Positions 22,086 to 31,922 of a stretch of 64,000 bases of DNA are shown here, piece by piece. The notes under the pieces are model-generated. The model did not search any database. It was not told the DNA's origin and was given only the letters and a program-made list of their open reading frames with translations. The DNA lies in assembly GCA_022494885.1 (NCBI GenBank), contig JAGVSM010004247.1:124001-188000 (forward strand), given 5' to 3'. Both the position numbers and the translations under genes were made by a program. How positions within the stretch are numbered: position 1 is the first letter of the stretch; every line of letters begins with the position of its first letter. The DNA comes from Micrasema longulum. Its lineage: Eukaryota; Arthropoda; Insecta; Trichoptera; Brachycentridae.

Positions 22086-22671
22086 CCTTGCCAGACGATT
22101 TCACTGCCTTTGCCTTCTTCGGAGGACTTCCACCAGCTTCCACCCATTGTTTCGATTGATTTTTGGTTTCAGGTGTATTGTAGTGCACCCACGTTTCGTC
22201 AACGGTTATTAATCGACGCCAAAAATTAACAGGATTACGCTTTATCATGTCCAAACACTGCTGTAAAGTGGTCTCTCGAACTCGTTTTTGTTCGACACTG
22301 AGCAAACGCGGCACCCATCTTGCCGATTGCTTTTTCACATGCAAATGTTCATGCAAAATGTTAAACACACGTTCATATAAGATGTTTATCATTTCAAAAA
22401 TCTCACGCAATTTCACTCGGCGAACATTCATAACTATATCGAGGATTTTCTTGATATTTTCTTCAGGAATCACCTCTTTTGGCCTTCCTGTTGATGGTAT
22501 TGTTGCAGTGCTTGTTCGGCCGCGTTTAAATTCAGCAATCCAATATTTGACCATGTAATCTGACGGAGCAGACTCACCGTAATGTTTATCGAGTTTTTCT
22601 TTTGTCTCTTTCGCCGTTTTCCCTTTCAAATAATAGTCTTTAATCACTGCACGATATTCGCTTTTTTCCAT
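22086..22671 (-). pseudogene. Mariner (DD34D) transposase, truncated
   Basis: The minus strand reads from ATG at 22671: MEKSEYRAVIKDYYLKGKTA, then YWIAEFKRGRTSTAT and STGRPKEV (the paired HTH DNA-binding region), WVPRLLSVEQ (linker signature), then TVDETWVHYNTPETKNQSKQ (first catalytic Asp) and SPPKKAKAVKSSGKV. The frame then runs into MITE sequence. The second and third catalytic Asp residues of the DD34D triad are absent, so only about 196 of roughly 345 residues remain. The frame up to the break has no stop. Upstream (22672-22812) is mariner-like 5' non-coding DNA. Confidence 0.9.
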
Positions 22672-22924
22672 TTTTCAAGAAACACAAAAGTTGTTTACTT
22701 CAAACGACTACAACAAATAAACTAATCGATGAATTTGGGTGACATTTTAACAGCTGCCGTTTGACAGATCGCTTGTAAAAAATAAATATTTTTTGTGTTT
22801 GTGCTGCCATCTAGCTGTTCACGGATGTTCCATTGTGATCGCGAATACGATAAACTACCATGGTGAGAAATGGTTATTACGTCGCTTATTAGCACGTCGA
22901 TAGTTATTTGTGATTGAGCTGCTG

Positions 22925-23425
22925 GTGAATTATTACATAAATAAACAAAACATTCTGGCGACTTGTGCCACTATTATCGCTCAGGTGCGAAGTATTTTAT
23001 TTCCATCAAACAATTTTGCGGATCGCCACCGAACACAAACACCGTACGTTCCTAGACACTTTCTTGTCTTTGCCTGCCAAGTTCGACAGTTTCCACCAGA
23101 CACCAGACACGGAAGATTCGTTTACAATAGTTGCGCTCTGCTGTAAGTGTGTCGTATTCAAGTGCAGTTTGACCTTTATGGCTGTCTGTGCTGCACGACA
23201 GAGTACTGCACGCCAACAACTGGGTGAAAGGTGCTCCTAGCCTAGGGTTGCCATATTTCGCTAAGGTCTCGTCGGGACGTTCTGGAATGGGGATATGTAG
23301 TAAAATAAGGCAATTTTGTAATGTTTTTACAGAAATATAATATAAATGCTTTTACTACATTTTATGTGTGCTTCTTGCAGAAGATGATACACAGATTTTT
23401 TTTTTATTGTAAACCGTGCGAGAAA
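22925..23425. other. Stretch without a recognised gene; one hAT-like end word
   Basis: 22965-23240 is GC-richer and open in two frames, but the frames show no motif. At 23243 the word TAGGGTTGCCATATTT resembles the hAT end seen at 57902/58802 (TAGGGTTGCCAGATG), but it has no partner here. Confidence 0.3.
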
Positions 23426-24345
23426 TGTGCTTGTTGATTTGATCGATGGATGCATTGAGAAAATAGGAAACTGGAAACGTAACCCATCTAAAACGGAACA
23501 ACTATGGATGGCTTCAGCCAGACGACAGAATTTGATCCAGGATACGGCCCTACCCAATGTAGGGAGTACCGCTTTACCCACCGTTAAACTACTGGGAGTT
23601 TTACTCAATTCTGACCTTTCTCTTGACGCTCAAATTAGTAGAACGATAAGGTAATGCTTCTACCAGCTGAGACAAATTAAATGCATACGCAAAAATTTGC
23701 CGGTTGACGCCGCCCGTCAGTTAATAAATGCGTTTGTAGTGTCTAGAGTCGATTATTGTAATGGTATCTATGCAGGTCTACCAATGAACAAAATGACTCG
23801 CCTACAATCTGTATTGAATGCCGCAGCGAGACTTATTTTCAGAATCTCTAAGTTCAGTCATATCACTCCACTACTTCGGGAACTACACTGGCTACGTTTT
23901 CCACAGAGGGTCAATACAAACTCTGTTGGCTTATGTATAAGTCACTGCACAACTCTGCTCCGGAATATCTAAGGGAACTATGCATTCCAGATGAACTAGC
24001 TGACAGGCGTCTCGCGCTTAGATCAGCTACGTCTACGGCGAGAGGAAAAGTTATTATACCTCTACGCAAACAGCGCACTTAATTTAGTGAACGCGAATTT
24101 GGAATGCTCTCCCAGCAGAGGTGCGAGGCTGTGAGAGTAAAGTGATGTTTCCGAAAAAACTTAAAACCCACTTGTTCTCTAAATCATTTAAATAAATTCG
24201 TAGCATGTGTCAACAAAATAAATTGTTTTAATTAAATTACAAATTTAAAAGCTTTAATTTATATTTTTTTAAACTATAGAATCACTATGTAAAGCGCCCT
24301 TGAGGTATTATTTTACAAAAATGGCGCTACATAAGTTATCCATAA
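23426..24345 (+). mobile_element. L2/CR1-like LINE 3' end (family D)
   Basis: The plus strand reads KTEQLWMASARRQ, LPTVKLLGVLLNSDLSLD, FYQLRQIKCIRKNLPVDA, RQLINAFVVSRVDYCNGIYA, RLQSVLNAAARLIF and LLRELHWLRFPQRV, then shifts frame and ends in a 3' UTR closing with AAAATGGCGCTACATAAG. The R..DYCN..Y.GLP and LHWL block is typical of L2/CR1-type ORF2. Related copies are at 40.8, 55.8 and 62.4-64.0 kb. Confidence 0.85.
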
Positions 24346-24360
24346 TAATAATGGAAAGAC

Positions 24361-24412
24361 CGCCACTTATGGTAGGCAAACGTGCTGACCATTACACCGC
24401 GAGGCCGACAAA
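24361..24412 (-). repeat. SINE1 head fragment
   Basis: It is the reverse complement of a tRNA-like start (TCGGCCTCGCGGTGTAATGG) matching the SINE heads at 28.71 and 37.50 kb. The B box and body are missing. Confidence 0.55.
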
Positions 24413-24659
24413 AAGTGATTTTACACGTTAAATATGTGGCTATATAACTTAACATGGAAAATCACAAAGTTAGTGCTCCTAATATTAATTTTTAAATTAA
24501 ATTAATTTGGTAACACGATGTAAAATGTCTCAACTCTACTGACGTTTATAATTTACACAATACCTACTCTCGTCATAATATGTAATCGTGTTACGAAACA
24601 GTGGGTTTAGCGTAATTTCTTGACTTGTTATTTTTCACCGTTAAGCCCTCGTGCGTAAG

Positions 24660-26063
24660 GCTCAAAATGCCTTGACGAATGTTAGCATATTGCTCAATGT
24701 AATGCTGATTTAAGACGCGTAGTGAGATGTTAACCCTTTATCATCCGAATATTTTTTTCTCTGATTAAAAATAATTAACATTGGATTATTTCATTTATTA
24801 ATAAGAAAACAACAGCTATTTAAAAAAAACAAACAATATTTGCAAATAAACCAAAATACAAAAGTAAATACAATGTAAAAAAAAAAATAAGAAAAAAAGC
24901 GTACCCGTGAAAAGCCATTCCGTATAATTCCACTTGTAAAAAAATAAAGTATTTACAACAATAATAATGAAAAAGAACGTATGAATTATTTTTTTTGTTG
25001 ACTGTTTTAGGTCAGCGGATTCACACGGAGTAACCCCAAATCAGCCTTCCTTTCTTTCTTCTTATAAACAAGAGAAAATAAATATAATTAGCAGGCTAGA
25101 TATTATTATAAAAGCAAAATAAAAACATTAAAATATCATGCCATCTAGCGGCCGACTTGTGAAAATTGTATCCATTATATGAACCAAAATCGCATACTTT
25201 CAGCTCACTTACGAAACGTTTTGCTTCGGAAGTGAGTACATATATTAAATTAATTGGTTAGTTAATTATTTAATATATAATATTAATTGTCAATTAATTA
25301 ATTGTCTCTACCCCTCTAATTGCACCACTGGTCTGATATGTTGCCCCAATATAAATTGGTCAAAATGCTCAAAATGCCTTGACGAATGTTAGCATATTTC
25401 TCAATGTAATGCTGATTTAAGACACGTAGTGAGATGTTAACCCTTTATCATCCGAATATTTTTTCTCTGATTAAAAATAATTAACATTTGATTATTTCAT
25501 TTATTAATAAGAAAACAACAGCTATTTAAAAAAAAGCAAACAATATTTGCAAATAAACCAAAATACAAAAGTAAATACAATGTAAAAAAAAATAAGAAAA
25601 AAAGCGTACCCGTGAAAAGCCACTCCGTATAATTCCACTTGTAAAAAAATAAAGTATTTACAACAATAATAATGAAAAAGAACGTATTAAATTATTTTTT
25701 TTGTTGACTGTTTTAGGTCAGCGGATTCACACGGAGTAACCCCAAATCAGCCTTCCTTTCTTTCTTCTTATAAACAAGATAAAATAAATATAATTAGCAG
25801 GCTAGATATTATTTTAAAAGCAAAATAAAAACATTAAAATATCATGCCATCTAGCGGCCGACTTGTGAAAATTGTATCCATTATATGAACCAAAATCGCA
25901 TACTTTCAACTCACTTACAAAACTTCGGAAGTGAGTACATATATTAAATTAATTGTTTAATTAATTATTTATTATATAATATTAATTGTTAATTAATTAA
26001 TTGATTGTCTCCACCCCTCTAATTGCACCACTGGTCTGATATGTTGCCCCAATATAAATTGGT
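24660..26063. repeat. Tandem duplication of a ~0.70-kb non-coding unit
   Basis: Unit 1 is 24660-25361 and unit 2 is 25367-26063. They start with CTCAAAATGCCTTGACGAA and end with CCAATATAAATTGG. They are nearly identical, including the GGTCAGCGGATTCACACGG and CCATCTAGCGGCCGACTTG words, with a few substitutions and a small deletion near 25920. No terminal repeats or coding frame were recognised. Confidence 0.9.
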
Positions 26064-26077
26064 TCAGTAAAAATGAA

Positions 26078-26195
26078 TTTGAAAAGTCGGAATAACCATT
26101 TTGTGGAGGAAGTGACATCTGTATGCAAGGACAGTTATATGGCGTTTTATCATCTTTGCCTACCCCTACGGGAAAACAACATGATGGTGGAAATT
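26078..26195 (+). mobile_element. RTE-like LINE 3' remnant
   Basis: The plus strand reads VTSVCKDSYMAFYHLCLPLR, matching the C-terminus of the RTE family (VCKDSVMAFYPLCLPLR at 15.66 kb). Confidence 0.6.
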
Positions 26196-26496
26196 AAATG
26201 AAAAATAAGTATTTTGACTTAATCATATAATATTATGTACAACAGGTGAATCATAAAAATATACATAACAAATGAGTTTATGTTATATAAGAACATTCAA
26301 CAGTTGATATAAAACCACGCTTTTTAACTGTTATAATGTGAATTCTACTCCAATCAGAAATCCAAAAAAGTGTCTTAAGTGAAGTTTTAAAATAAGAAGT
26401 GGTTTTCAAAATCTCTGAGCCGCCAGACGCGCACGGTACGGCTCGTGGGCTCGATGTCCGGCCTAGCGTAGTGACGGAGGACAGACAGCCAACGAG

Positions 26497-26562
26497 ATGT
26501 TGATCGCCCCGAAGAACAGCGTGCCGGCCATCAAGGACAGCCTCAACACGCCGGCATACGAG
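26497..26562 (+). CDS. Exon-like GC-rich segment with GT donor (tentative host exon)
   Basis: ATG at 26497 opens 22 codons (MLIAPKNSVPAIKDSLNTPA then YE). They end exactly where composition switches from GC-rich to AT-rich, at GAG followed by GTAATG, a good splice donor. Third codon positions are almost all G or C, unlike all surrounding repeat ORFs. An in-frame TAG lies 33 bases upstream, so ATG at 26497 is the natural start if this is a first exon. The opposite strand is also open (GVLRLSLMAGTLFFGAINIS), which is a real alternative. The protein was not recognised. Confidence 0.3.
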
Positions 26563-26642
26563 GTAATGAATGAATAAAATAATGCACTAATAAAATAAAA
26601 TAAAATAATTATTTTTAAAGCATTAACTTTGTGGTCAAACAT

Positions 26643-26750
26643 TTTACTAAATGTTATTAAATATTTGTACATAACCACTTAACGACTTTTCTTTGTCCAC
26701 CGGTTTCGAGACGTACCCGTCTCTTCGTCAGGACACCAATTAAACCAACA
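26643..26750 (-). repeat. Repeat end with hammerhead-ribozyme-like core
   Basis: The minus strand reads TGTC, CTGACGA, a 6-bp hairpin GAGACG-GGTA-CGTCTC, GAAA, CCGGT, G, GACA. This matches the hammerhead layout: stem I TGTC/GACA, core CUGANGA, stem II, GAAA, and palindromic ACCGGT in place of stem III. The base at the cleavage position is G, which would block cleavage. Such motifs are known from Penelope-like retroelements; assignment here is inference. It pairs with the inverted copy at 28258-28362. Confidence 0.5.
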
Positions 26751-26867
26751 TGCAAACCAACATGCAAAACCCACTATACACCTTCATCATTGTTGTTGCA
26801 CAAAAATATAATGTGAAAAAATATAATGTAAATAATGGTTTAGCATGTTGGTTAAATTGGTGTCATT

Positions 26868-28257
26868 TATTATTTATTTATTTATTTATTTACGGACAAA
26901 GTCCATTATAAACATTACAATTAAAAGAAATTTTACAAAGGAATAAAAAAATATAAGGAACAGAAATAAGCAGCAAAGACAGATGATAGATTTTTTAGAT
27001 TAAGTAAAAAGCATAGGCTAACTATACAGATTCTTTGGCTGATTTGTAAAGAAAGACATCCTTACACCATAATAATCAAGATCTTGATGATCGTTCTCCC
27101 GCCTGATCATTCTGGGCAAAGGCGACTGTGCACCATAATTGGTCCTGTAGTGACCGAGGAAAAGCATTTCATTATTTCTTAGTCTACGGGTGGGAACGTT
27201 AAAAAGAATCTTTTGCAAAATTTCAAGGGCATCAATGAGACAGTTCATAATTTTATACATGCAGATTATATCTGCAATGCATCTGCGTTTTTCAAGACTT
27301 GATATGCTTAAAAACCTCTCCATATCAGAATATGAATAGTCTCCTCTTTCCAATCCCATCTTCCATGCAATTTTTCTTATAAAACGATGTTGAACTGATT
27401 CAAGGCGCCTGATATGAACAGCATAATGAGGGGACCAGATTACAGATGCATATTCAAGAATAGGGCGAACTAAAGAGCAATAAAGTGTTTTAAGTGTAAG
27501 CATGCTTTGGAAATCAGACGTAGTTCTATTAATAAAGCCTAAAATTTTTAAGGATCTGTTTACTATATTATCAAAGTGTTCCAGAAAAGTTAGTTTATTA
27601 TCTAGGATCACTCCAAGATCTCTTATAGTGGTGACAATCGAAAGAACTTGGCCATTAAGTTTATAATCAAAAATAAAGGATGTTTACATTTATGGTATGA
27701 AATAATTTTGCATTTATCGATGTTAAGTTCCATGTTATTAGTTTTGCACCAAGTATGAAATGCATTTATGTCTTCTTGGAGTCTGACACAGTCATCAATA
27801 TTTTTAATTAGCTTAAGTATCTTGTTATCGTCAGCAAAAAGCCAGAATTTTGTGAAAGAAAAAACATTAGCAGCATCATTAACAAACAGATTAAATAGAA
27901 GAGGGGCCAAGTGGGCACCCTGTGGTACACCAGAAGTTACTAGGAAGCTATTTGATATGAAGTTATTGATTTTTACACTTTGTTTTCTATGTGAGAGGTA
28001 GGATTTTTAAAACGATAAAAAGGGATCTCTAATGCCTACAGCACGAAGTTTAGCACATAAAATGTTGTGATCAACTTTGTCAAAGGCCTTGGAGAAGTCT
28101 GTATACAGTACATCAGCTTGAAGATTATTCTCGAACGCTGTAAAAATAGTATCAGTAAAAGAAAGCAAATTGGTCGTCGTTGATTTGGCTGTCCTAAATC
28201 CATGCTGCTCCTCAATCAGCACATTTTTAAATATAGGTGTTATTTTTTTTGTAATAA
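26868..28257 (-). mobile_element. CR1-like LINE, RT through 3' end, decayed
   Basis: The minus strand encodes RT motifs: EEQHGFRTAKSTTTNLLS, YTDFSKAFDKVDHNILC (motif A), a GVPQG.HLAPLLFNLFVND box (motif B), FADDNKILK (motif C), then MILDNKLTFLEHFDN, LKTLYCSLVRPILEYASV, SVQHRFIRKIAWKMGLER, VPTRRLRNNEMLFL and DLDYYGVRMSFF. It ends in a 3' UTR with GGACTTTGTCCG and ATTT repeats. It is 5'-truncated within the RT and has at least two frameshifts. Confidence 0.85.
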
Positions 28258-28362
28258 TTGATTGACGAAGAGACGGGTACGTCTCGAAAGCGGTAGACAT
28301 AGAAAAGTCGATAAGTGGTTATATACAAATATTTAATAACATTTAGTAAAATAAAATAATAA
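28258..28362 (+). repeat. Inverted partner of the hammerhead-like repeat end
   Basis: The plus strand reads TTGACGA, the same stem GAGACG-GGTA-CGTCTC, GAAA, GCGGTA, GACA. The rest, through AAATATTTAATAAC, is the inverted match of 26643-26738. The first core C is T here, but the cleavage position is A. The CR1-like LINE tail lies between this core and its expected 5' flank (ATTGGTGTC at 26857-26865). Confidence 0.55.
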
Positions 28363-28372
28363 TCACAACCAG

Positions 28373-28449
28373 ATTGTGGTCCAGTGGTAGTGTTGCCGGT
28401 TCAGAGATCAGAGGTTCGAGGTTCGAACTTTGCTCTGCCACAATTTTTG
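28373..28449 (+). repeat. SINE2 tRNA-like head
   Basis: GATTGTGGTCCAGTGGTA is an A box, and GAGGTTCGAGGTTCGAAC contains the B box. It matches the head of the SINE2 copies at 37.9 and 42.9 kb. The body is missing because it abuts the tail of an inverted SINE1. Confidence 0.7.
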
Positions 28450-28714
28450 CATTTTTTTATCATGAGCATATCCTTTTCGAATCGAATGGTGCATAGGGCA
28501 CCGCATTGTTTAACCAATCGCAGCATATCTTGATCATTTTTTTCCTTACGTGAGGGCAAGATGATCAGATGTCTTACGCGTCCTGGGACTGTGAAATACT
28601 CTAGTGTGAAAAACACCCTTTAAATAAATATGTCATAGCAACCATGTCGGGAATCGAACCCGAGACCTCTCGCATGGTAGGCAAACGCGCTGACCACTAC
28701 ACCACGAGGCCGAC
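28450..28714 (-). repeat. SINE1, full-length-like, tRNA head plus body
   Basis: The minus strand starts TCGGCCTCGTGGTGTAGTGG (A box) and continues to CTCGGGTTCGATTCCCGA (B box). The body has CACAGTCCCAGGACGCG, TGCGGTGCCCTATGCACC and a short A-rich tail. The copy at 37500-37765 has the same order. The tRNA part folds only loosely, so it is a SINE, not a tRNA gene. Confidence 0.85.
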
Positions 28715-29829
28715 TTTTCTTACATAGATGTAATAAATAAAAACTAAAAATAAATAATTAAATACTGTATTTCCCCTAGGCCACTCTTGTCTTATTTGAG
28801 AACCAGTGCAAATGATCAAATTTTGGCACCCCTCACCCCTCACTCCATACCTTTACAAACACAAAATACTACTTGATTTATTACCTCCATACGTATTATA
28901 TTTAGTTTTGTTAGATTTGTTACAATGAGGAAGTTCAGTGCTATCGGAAATTTGATATAAAAAAAAATCTTGATCGCGGTAAAAATTTGAGCGTTTAATT
29001 GTACTGCCAAGTTTCTCGAAAACGTACTAAAAAAGAAATAAAAATTATTTTAATGAATTCAACTATTTTGAATTACCTCAAAAGTTCTTGAGAATCAACC
29101 AATGATAGAGTGTTGTGATAGATTTTCGGTTTTCAGGAAGTCAACTCACCAATCAGCAGAACTCACCGACTCACAGGCGGAGTAATTAATATAATAACTA
29201 ACGGAGGAATTCCACTGTTTTCAATTTTTTTTTCTATAAGCGTACTATTTAACTAAGCAAAAATATATAGATATTTTTTTGTGCGTTATTTACAATTTTT
29301 TTAAAGTGACATTTATGAAATACCGCGCCAAATGACTGTAATCAGCGTGTCATTTTTCAGTAGTGACGTCATGAAACGGTTGGCGTTCTTACTTTCCCTG
29401 ACCGCGGTAAGTTGTATTTCTCCAGCCAATAACAAAACTGACTAGAATCTATGGAATATTGCTTTGATTACTTCATTTAGTTGATCGTAATTTGCTCATT
29501 TCTATGTTATGGTTGTTCTTACGAACGTTTCGATTTAGAAAAACCTAAAAAGTTGACATAATCTCTGGTTGAAATGTCAACCAAGTATTATTTGCCGGAT
29601 TTCTATACTCTTTTTTTTCTATGATCAAAACTTTTCTTACAAGGTGCGGGGGCTTTAAAGCGGAAACCGGAAATACTACACGTAGATATAAGGAGTGACG
29701 TCATTATTTACGATTTTAAAATGAATACTATTTTTAACATTTTTTATTTATTTTTGCGTGCGTTTTTGAGATATTTCATCTTACTCCAAAATTTTTAAAT
29801 ATTCACTTGTACACGAAAACATTTTAAAA
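28715..29829. other. Least repeat-like stretch; possible short first exon
   Basis: I found no LINE, MITE or SINE match in this 1.1 kb. It holds several TGACGTCA-type words (29364, 29696). At 29371-29406, ATG opens MKRLAFLLSLTA followed by GTAAGT, a perfect donor, in phase 0. This could be the first exon of a secreted protein, but 12 codons are too few to be sure. Confidence 0.35.
29371..29406 (+). CDS. Possible first exon encoding a signal-like peptide start
   Basis: The 12 codons MKRLAFLLSLTA are basic then hydrophobic, like a signal peptide start. They end at GCG before GTAAGTTG. The ATG is preceded by GTGACGTC. No next exon could be matched, and chance occurrence is quite possible. Confidence 0.2.
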
Positions 29830-30003
29830 ATGAAATTTCCGGTTGGGCTGGAATTCCTCATTCGCGAGAAAGACTCGACCGTCCAAGACCCGAAATTTCC
29901 ATTCAATTCTAACGATCAGACCTTCCATGTCATCGGAATTACCGTCCATTCATTACGCGACAAAGACATATTGAACATCATAGTTGCCACCATTAATCAT
30001 TAA
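29830..30003 (+). CDS. Small 57-residue ORF of unknown function
   Basis: ATG AAA TTT at 29830 opens MKFPVGLEFLIREKDSTVQD, then PKFPFNSNDQTFHVIGITVH and SLRDKDILNIIVATINH, with the stop at 30001-30003. Codon use is more balanced than in nearby AT-rich DNA. A plausible polyadenylation word (AATAAAATAAAATAAA) lies at about 30449. No family was recognised. It could be a small gene, a retroposed fragment or chance. Confidence 0.25.
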   Translation: MKFPVGLEFLIREKDSTVQDPKFPFNSNDQTFHVIGITVHSLRDKDILNIIVATINH

Positions 30004-30460
30004 TCCCTCTTCAAATATCGACTCGACTCTTTATGTTATGCTATAACCTCTTTAGATTCTATACGCAAGCGTCAAGGACGTTTCGCACACAGTTACTGTC
30101 TCCGTCCACTGAGCCAGACGACAGCTTGCCGCAAATTTTTTGTAATATGTGCGATAACCTGGGCCTCGGTAATGATGGGAAGATAGATATATGTTTGGGT
30201 ATGTTTTATATGTGCGTTCATGTGTCTGCGTGGATGGCTCGGAGTGTACATTGGGTATTTTTATTTATTACCTCCATGGAATACGCAAATGTCAACAATT
30301 ATTCTTTTCTCACTTGAAATTGTTATTTTTTTTTTTGTCACTTTTAATGTTTATATCTTTTGCATAATTTATGAAAACTTAATTGGTCTTTTTATGTAAA
30401 CAAATTGTTGTTTTGAATACTTATTATGTATGACTGTATGTTTTCTGAATAAAATAAAAT
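30004..30460 (+). other. Unassigned, possible 3' UTR-like stretch
   Basis: Overlapping open frames at 30010-30320 give no recognised protein. The end is AT-rich with repeated AATAAA. It may belong to the small ORF upstream or to an unknown LINE. Confidence 0.3.
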
Positions 30461-30462
30461 AA

Positions 30463-30825
30463 AGACGTTATACCTTCACCATGACGGTATAGTTAAACAT
30501 AAATTCACTCTACCGATTACAAAGATACACTACCGACCCCCCGCCTTCAAGTTTTGGGTAGGTACATCGATATGAAACAAGGGGAAGCGTATGTCATGGT
30601 ACACATCTAAGCTCTGAAATGACATAGATTCAGTATGCCGTCATATTTGAAGATAAAATTCTCCTGACCGAATACAAAGATATACTACCGATCCCCCCAC
30701 CATCAAGTTTTGATGCAAGTACATCGGTTTATACCGACGGCTCTAGAACCCCTCGATACGTTTATCTACGCATTAAAAGTGTCCAAAAAAATGGTTAAGA
30801 ACAAAGTGGTTTTATTACAATTATT
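30463..30825 (+). repeat. Dispersed repeat, two diverged units (matches 55.03-55.16 kb inverted)
   Basis: Unit 1 has CCATGACGGTATAGTTAA, ACAAAGATACACTACCGACC and GTAGGTACATCGATATGAAA. Unit 2 (from about 30625) repeats this order: ATGCCGTCATATTTGAAG, ACAAAGATATACTACCGATC and AAGTACATCGGT. The reverse complement is found at 55025-55165. Its end (GGTTAAGAACAAAGTGG at 30793) resembles the downstream part of the hammerhead-like repeat ends. Confidence 0.65.
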
Positions 30826-30989
30826 ATGAGTAAACGCAAAGTAACTCCGTCAAATATGTATTTTATGAATATTTCTTTTTTAAAAAAATTGCCACAAAAT
30901 ACGCCAGGAGGCCCAATTGCAGTGGCGAATTACAGCACAGAACAACCAGGCTCGAGTGGAATTACATTTTTTATTGGAATCATATTTTT

Positions 30990-31655
30990 TTATTACTCTC
31001 CTCACATAACCTCACATTTTTTATTAAAAACATTAAATTTGCTTAAACTTAACGATAGAAGAAAAATTATAGACCTGTTAAATTTGTATAAAATTGTGCA
31101 TTCTATATGGGATTGCCCAGAACTTTTGTCACTCGTCAACTTCAGGGTGCCTGGAAGGATAACTAGGCGGGTGCCGCCGTTTTGCAGTAGTAACTCACGC
31201 ACAGTGTATGATTGTAATGCCGTATTGAGCCGACTTCATGAACTCGGCAATAGTTGTTCCCACATATCGGATATATTTAATGTGGGGTATTGTTCTTATA
31301 GAACAAACCTTATAAACTTTTTCAAAGATGAGCAGTAGTCATATTTAATGTAGTTACTTCATATATGTATGATTTTCTGTTTTTTTTTTTATATATATTT
31401 TTATTATAAACCTTATTATGTTTAAAATTTGATTTACTTTTTATATTAATTTTTTAAGTTCTCGTATATTTCAAACTTTTGTTTTATTTAAACTTTTTTT
31501 TTTTTTAAATACTATGTTATATAATTTTTAGGCTTGATTATTGTTCCTTAGTTTTGAGTGCAAATATGTAGTTTAAAAAATATCAAACCCTATATGTTTA
31601 TATTATAAATTTGTAAAAGGCAATTATGCCGTGTATGTTAATAAATAAATAACCT
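30990..31655 (+). mobile_element. CR1-like LINE 3' end
   Basis: The plus strand encodes LKLNDRRKIIDLLNLYKIVH, CPELLSLVNFRVPGRITRRV, LSRLHELGNSCSHISDIF and a basic tail to the stop at 31336-31338. A 3' UTR follows, ending AATTATGCCGTGTATGTT then AATAAATAAAT. The frame extends upstream to 30826 with no recognised motif. Confidence 0.75.
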
Positions 31656-31922
31656 GCCTGAGAAAACCCGCAGAAAGGCAAATAACACCTAAAGTGTTGT
31701 AAAATTTTATGATTTGTAGAGAAGTCTTTATTACCCAATACCACCAATGTTGTGTAGGTTTTGCATCAATTAAAATTGCAATAAAATTTACGACCTAACC
31801 TCATTTTAATACCATATTTTCTTTTATCCATAGTGTATTTGAGAACCCAATCAGATTAACATTTGGAATTGGCAGTTTTCGCTGGAATTCCATTAAAATT
31901 GTCTCAGAAAACTACGTCGTCA

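Larger units (their letters stand above)
21118..22921 (+). mobile_element. TAGCTC-family MITE enlarged by a LINE and a mariner fragment
   Basis: Both terminal inverted repeats are present (TAGCTCAATTACAAATAA at the left; GTTATTTGTGATTGAGCT near the right end). CTG lies on both sides (21115-21117, 22922-22924), so the outer element integrated as a unit. Inside are a LINE fragment (about 21362-21957) and mariner sequence (about 22086-22812). At the mariner, roughly 110 bp of MITE sequence present in other copies are missing. Confidence 0.85.

Noticed and set aside
22247..22558. 103-codon plus-strand frame
   Set aside because: It is the antisense shadow of the mariner transposase.
24660..26063. 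CRISPR-like repeat array
   Set aside because: Only two long units with no short spacer structure; the sequence is clearly eukaryotic.
28640..28714. Second candidate tRNA on the minus strand
   Set aside because: It has the same SINE1 head, with no intact cloverleaf.
30826..30985. Plus frame upstream of the LINE tail as a separate gene
   Set aside because: The words (PGGPIAVANYSTEQPGSSG) were not recognised and the frame merges with LINE sequence, so there is no independent support.
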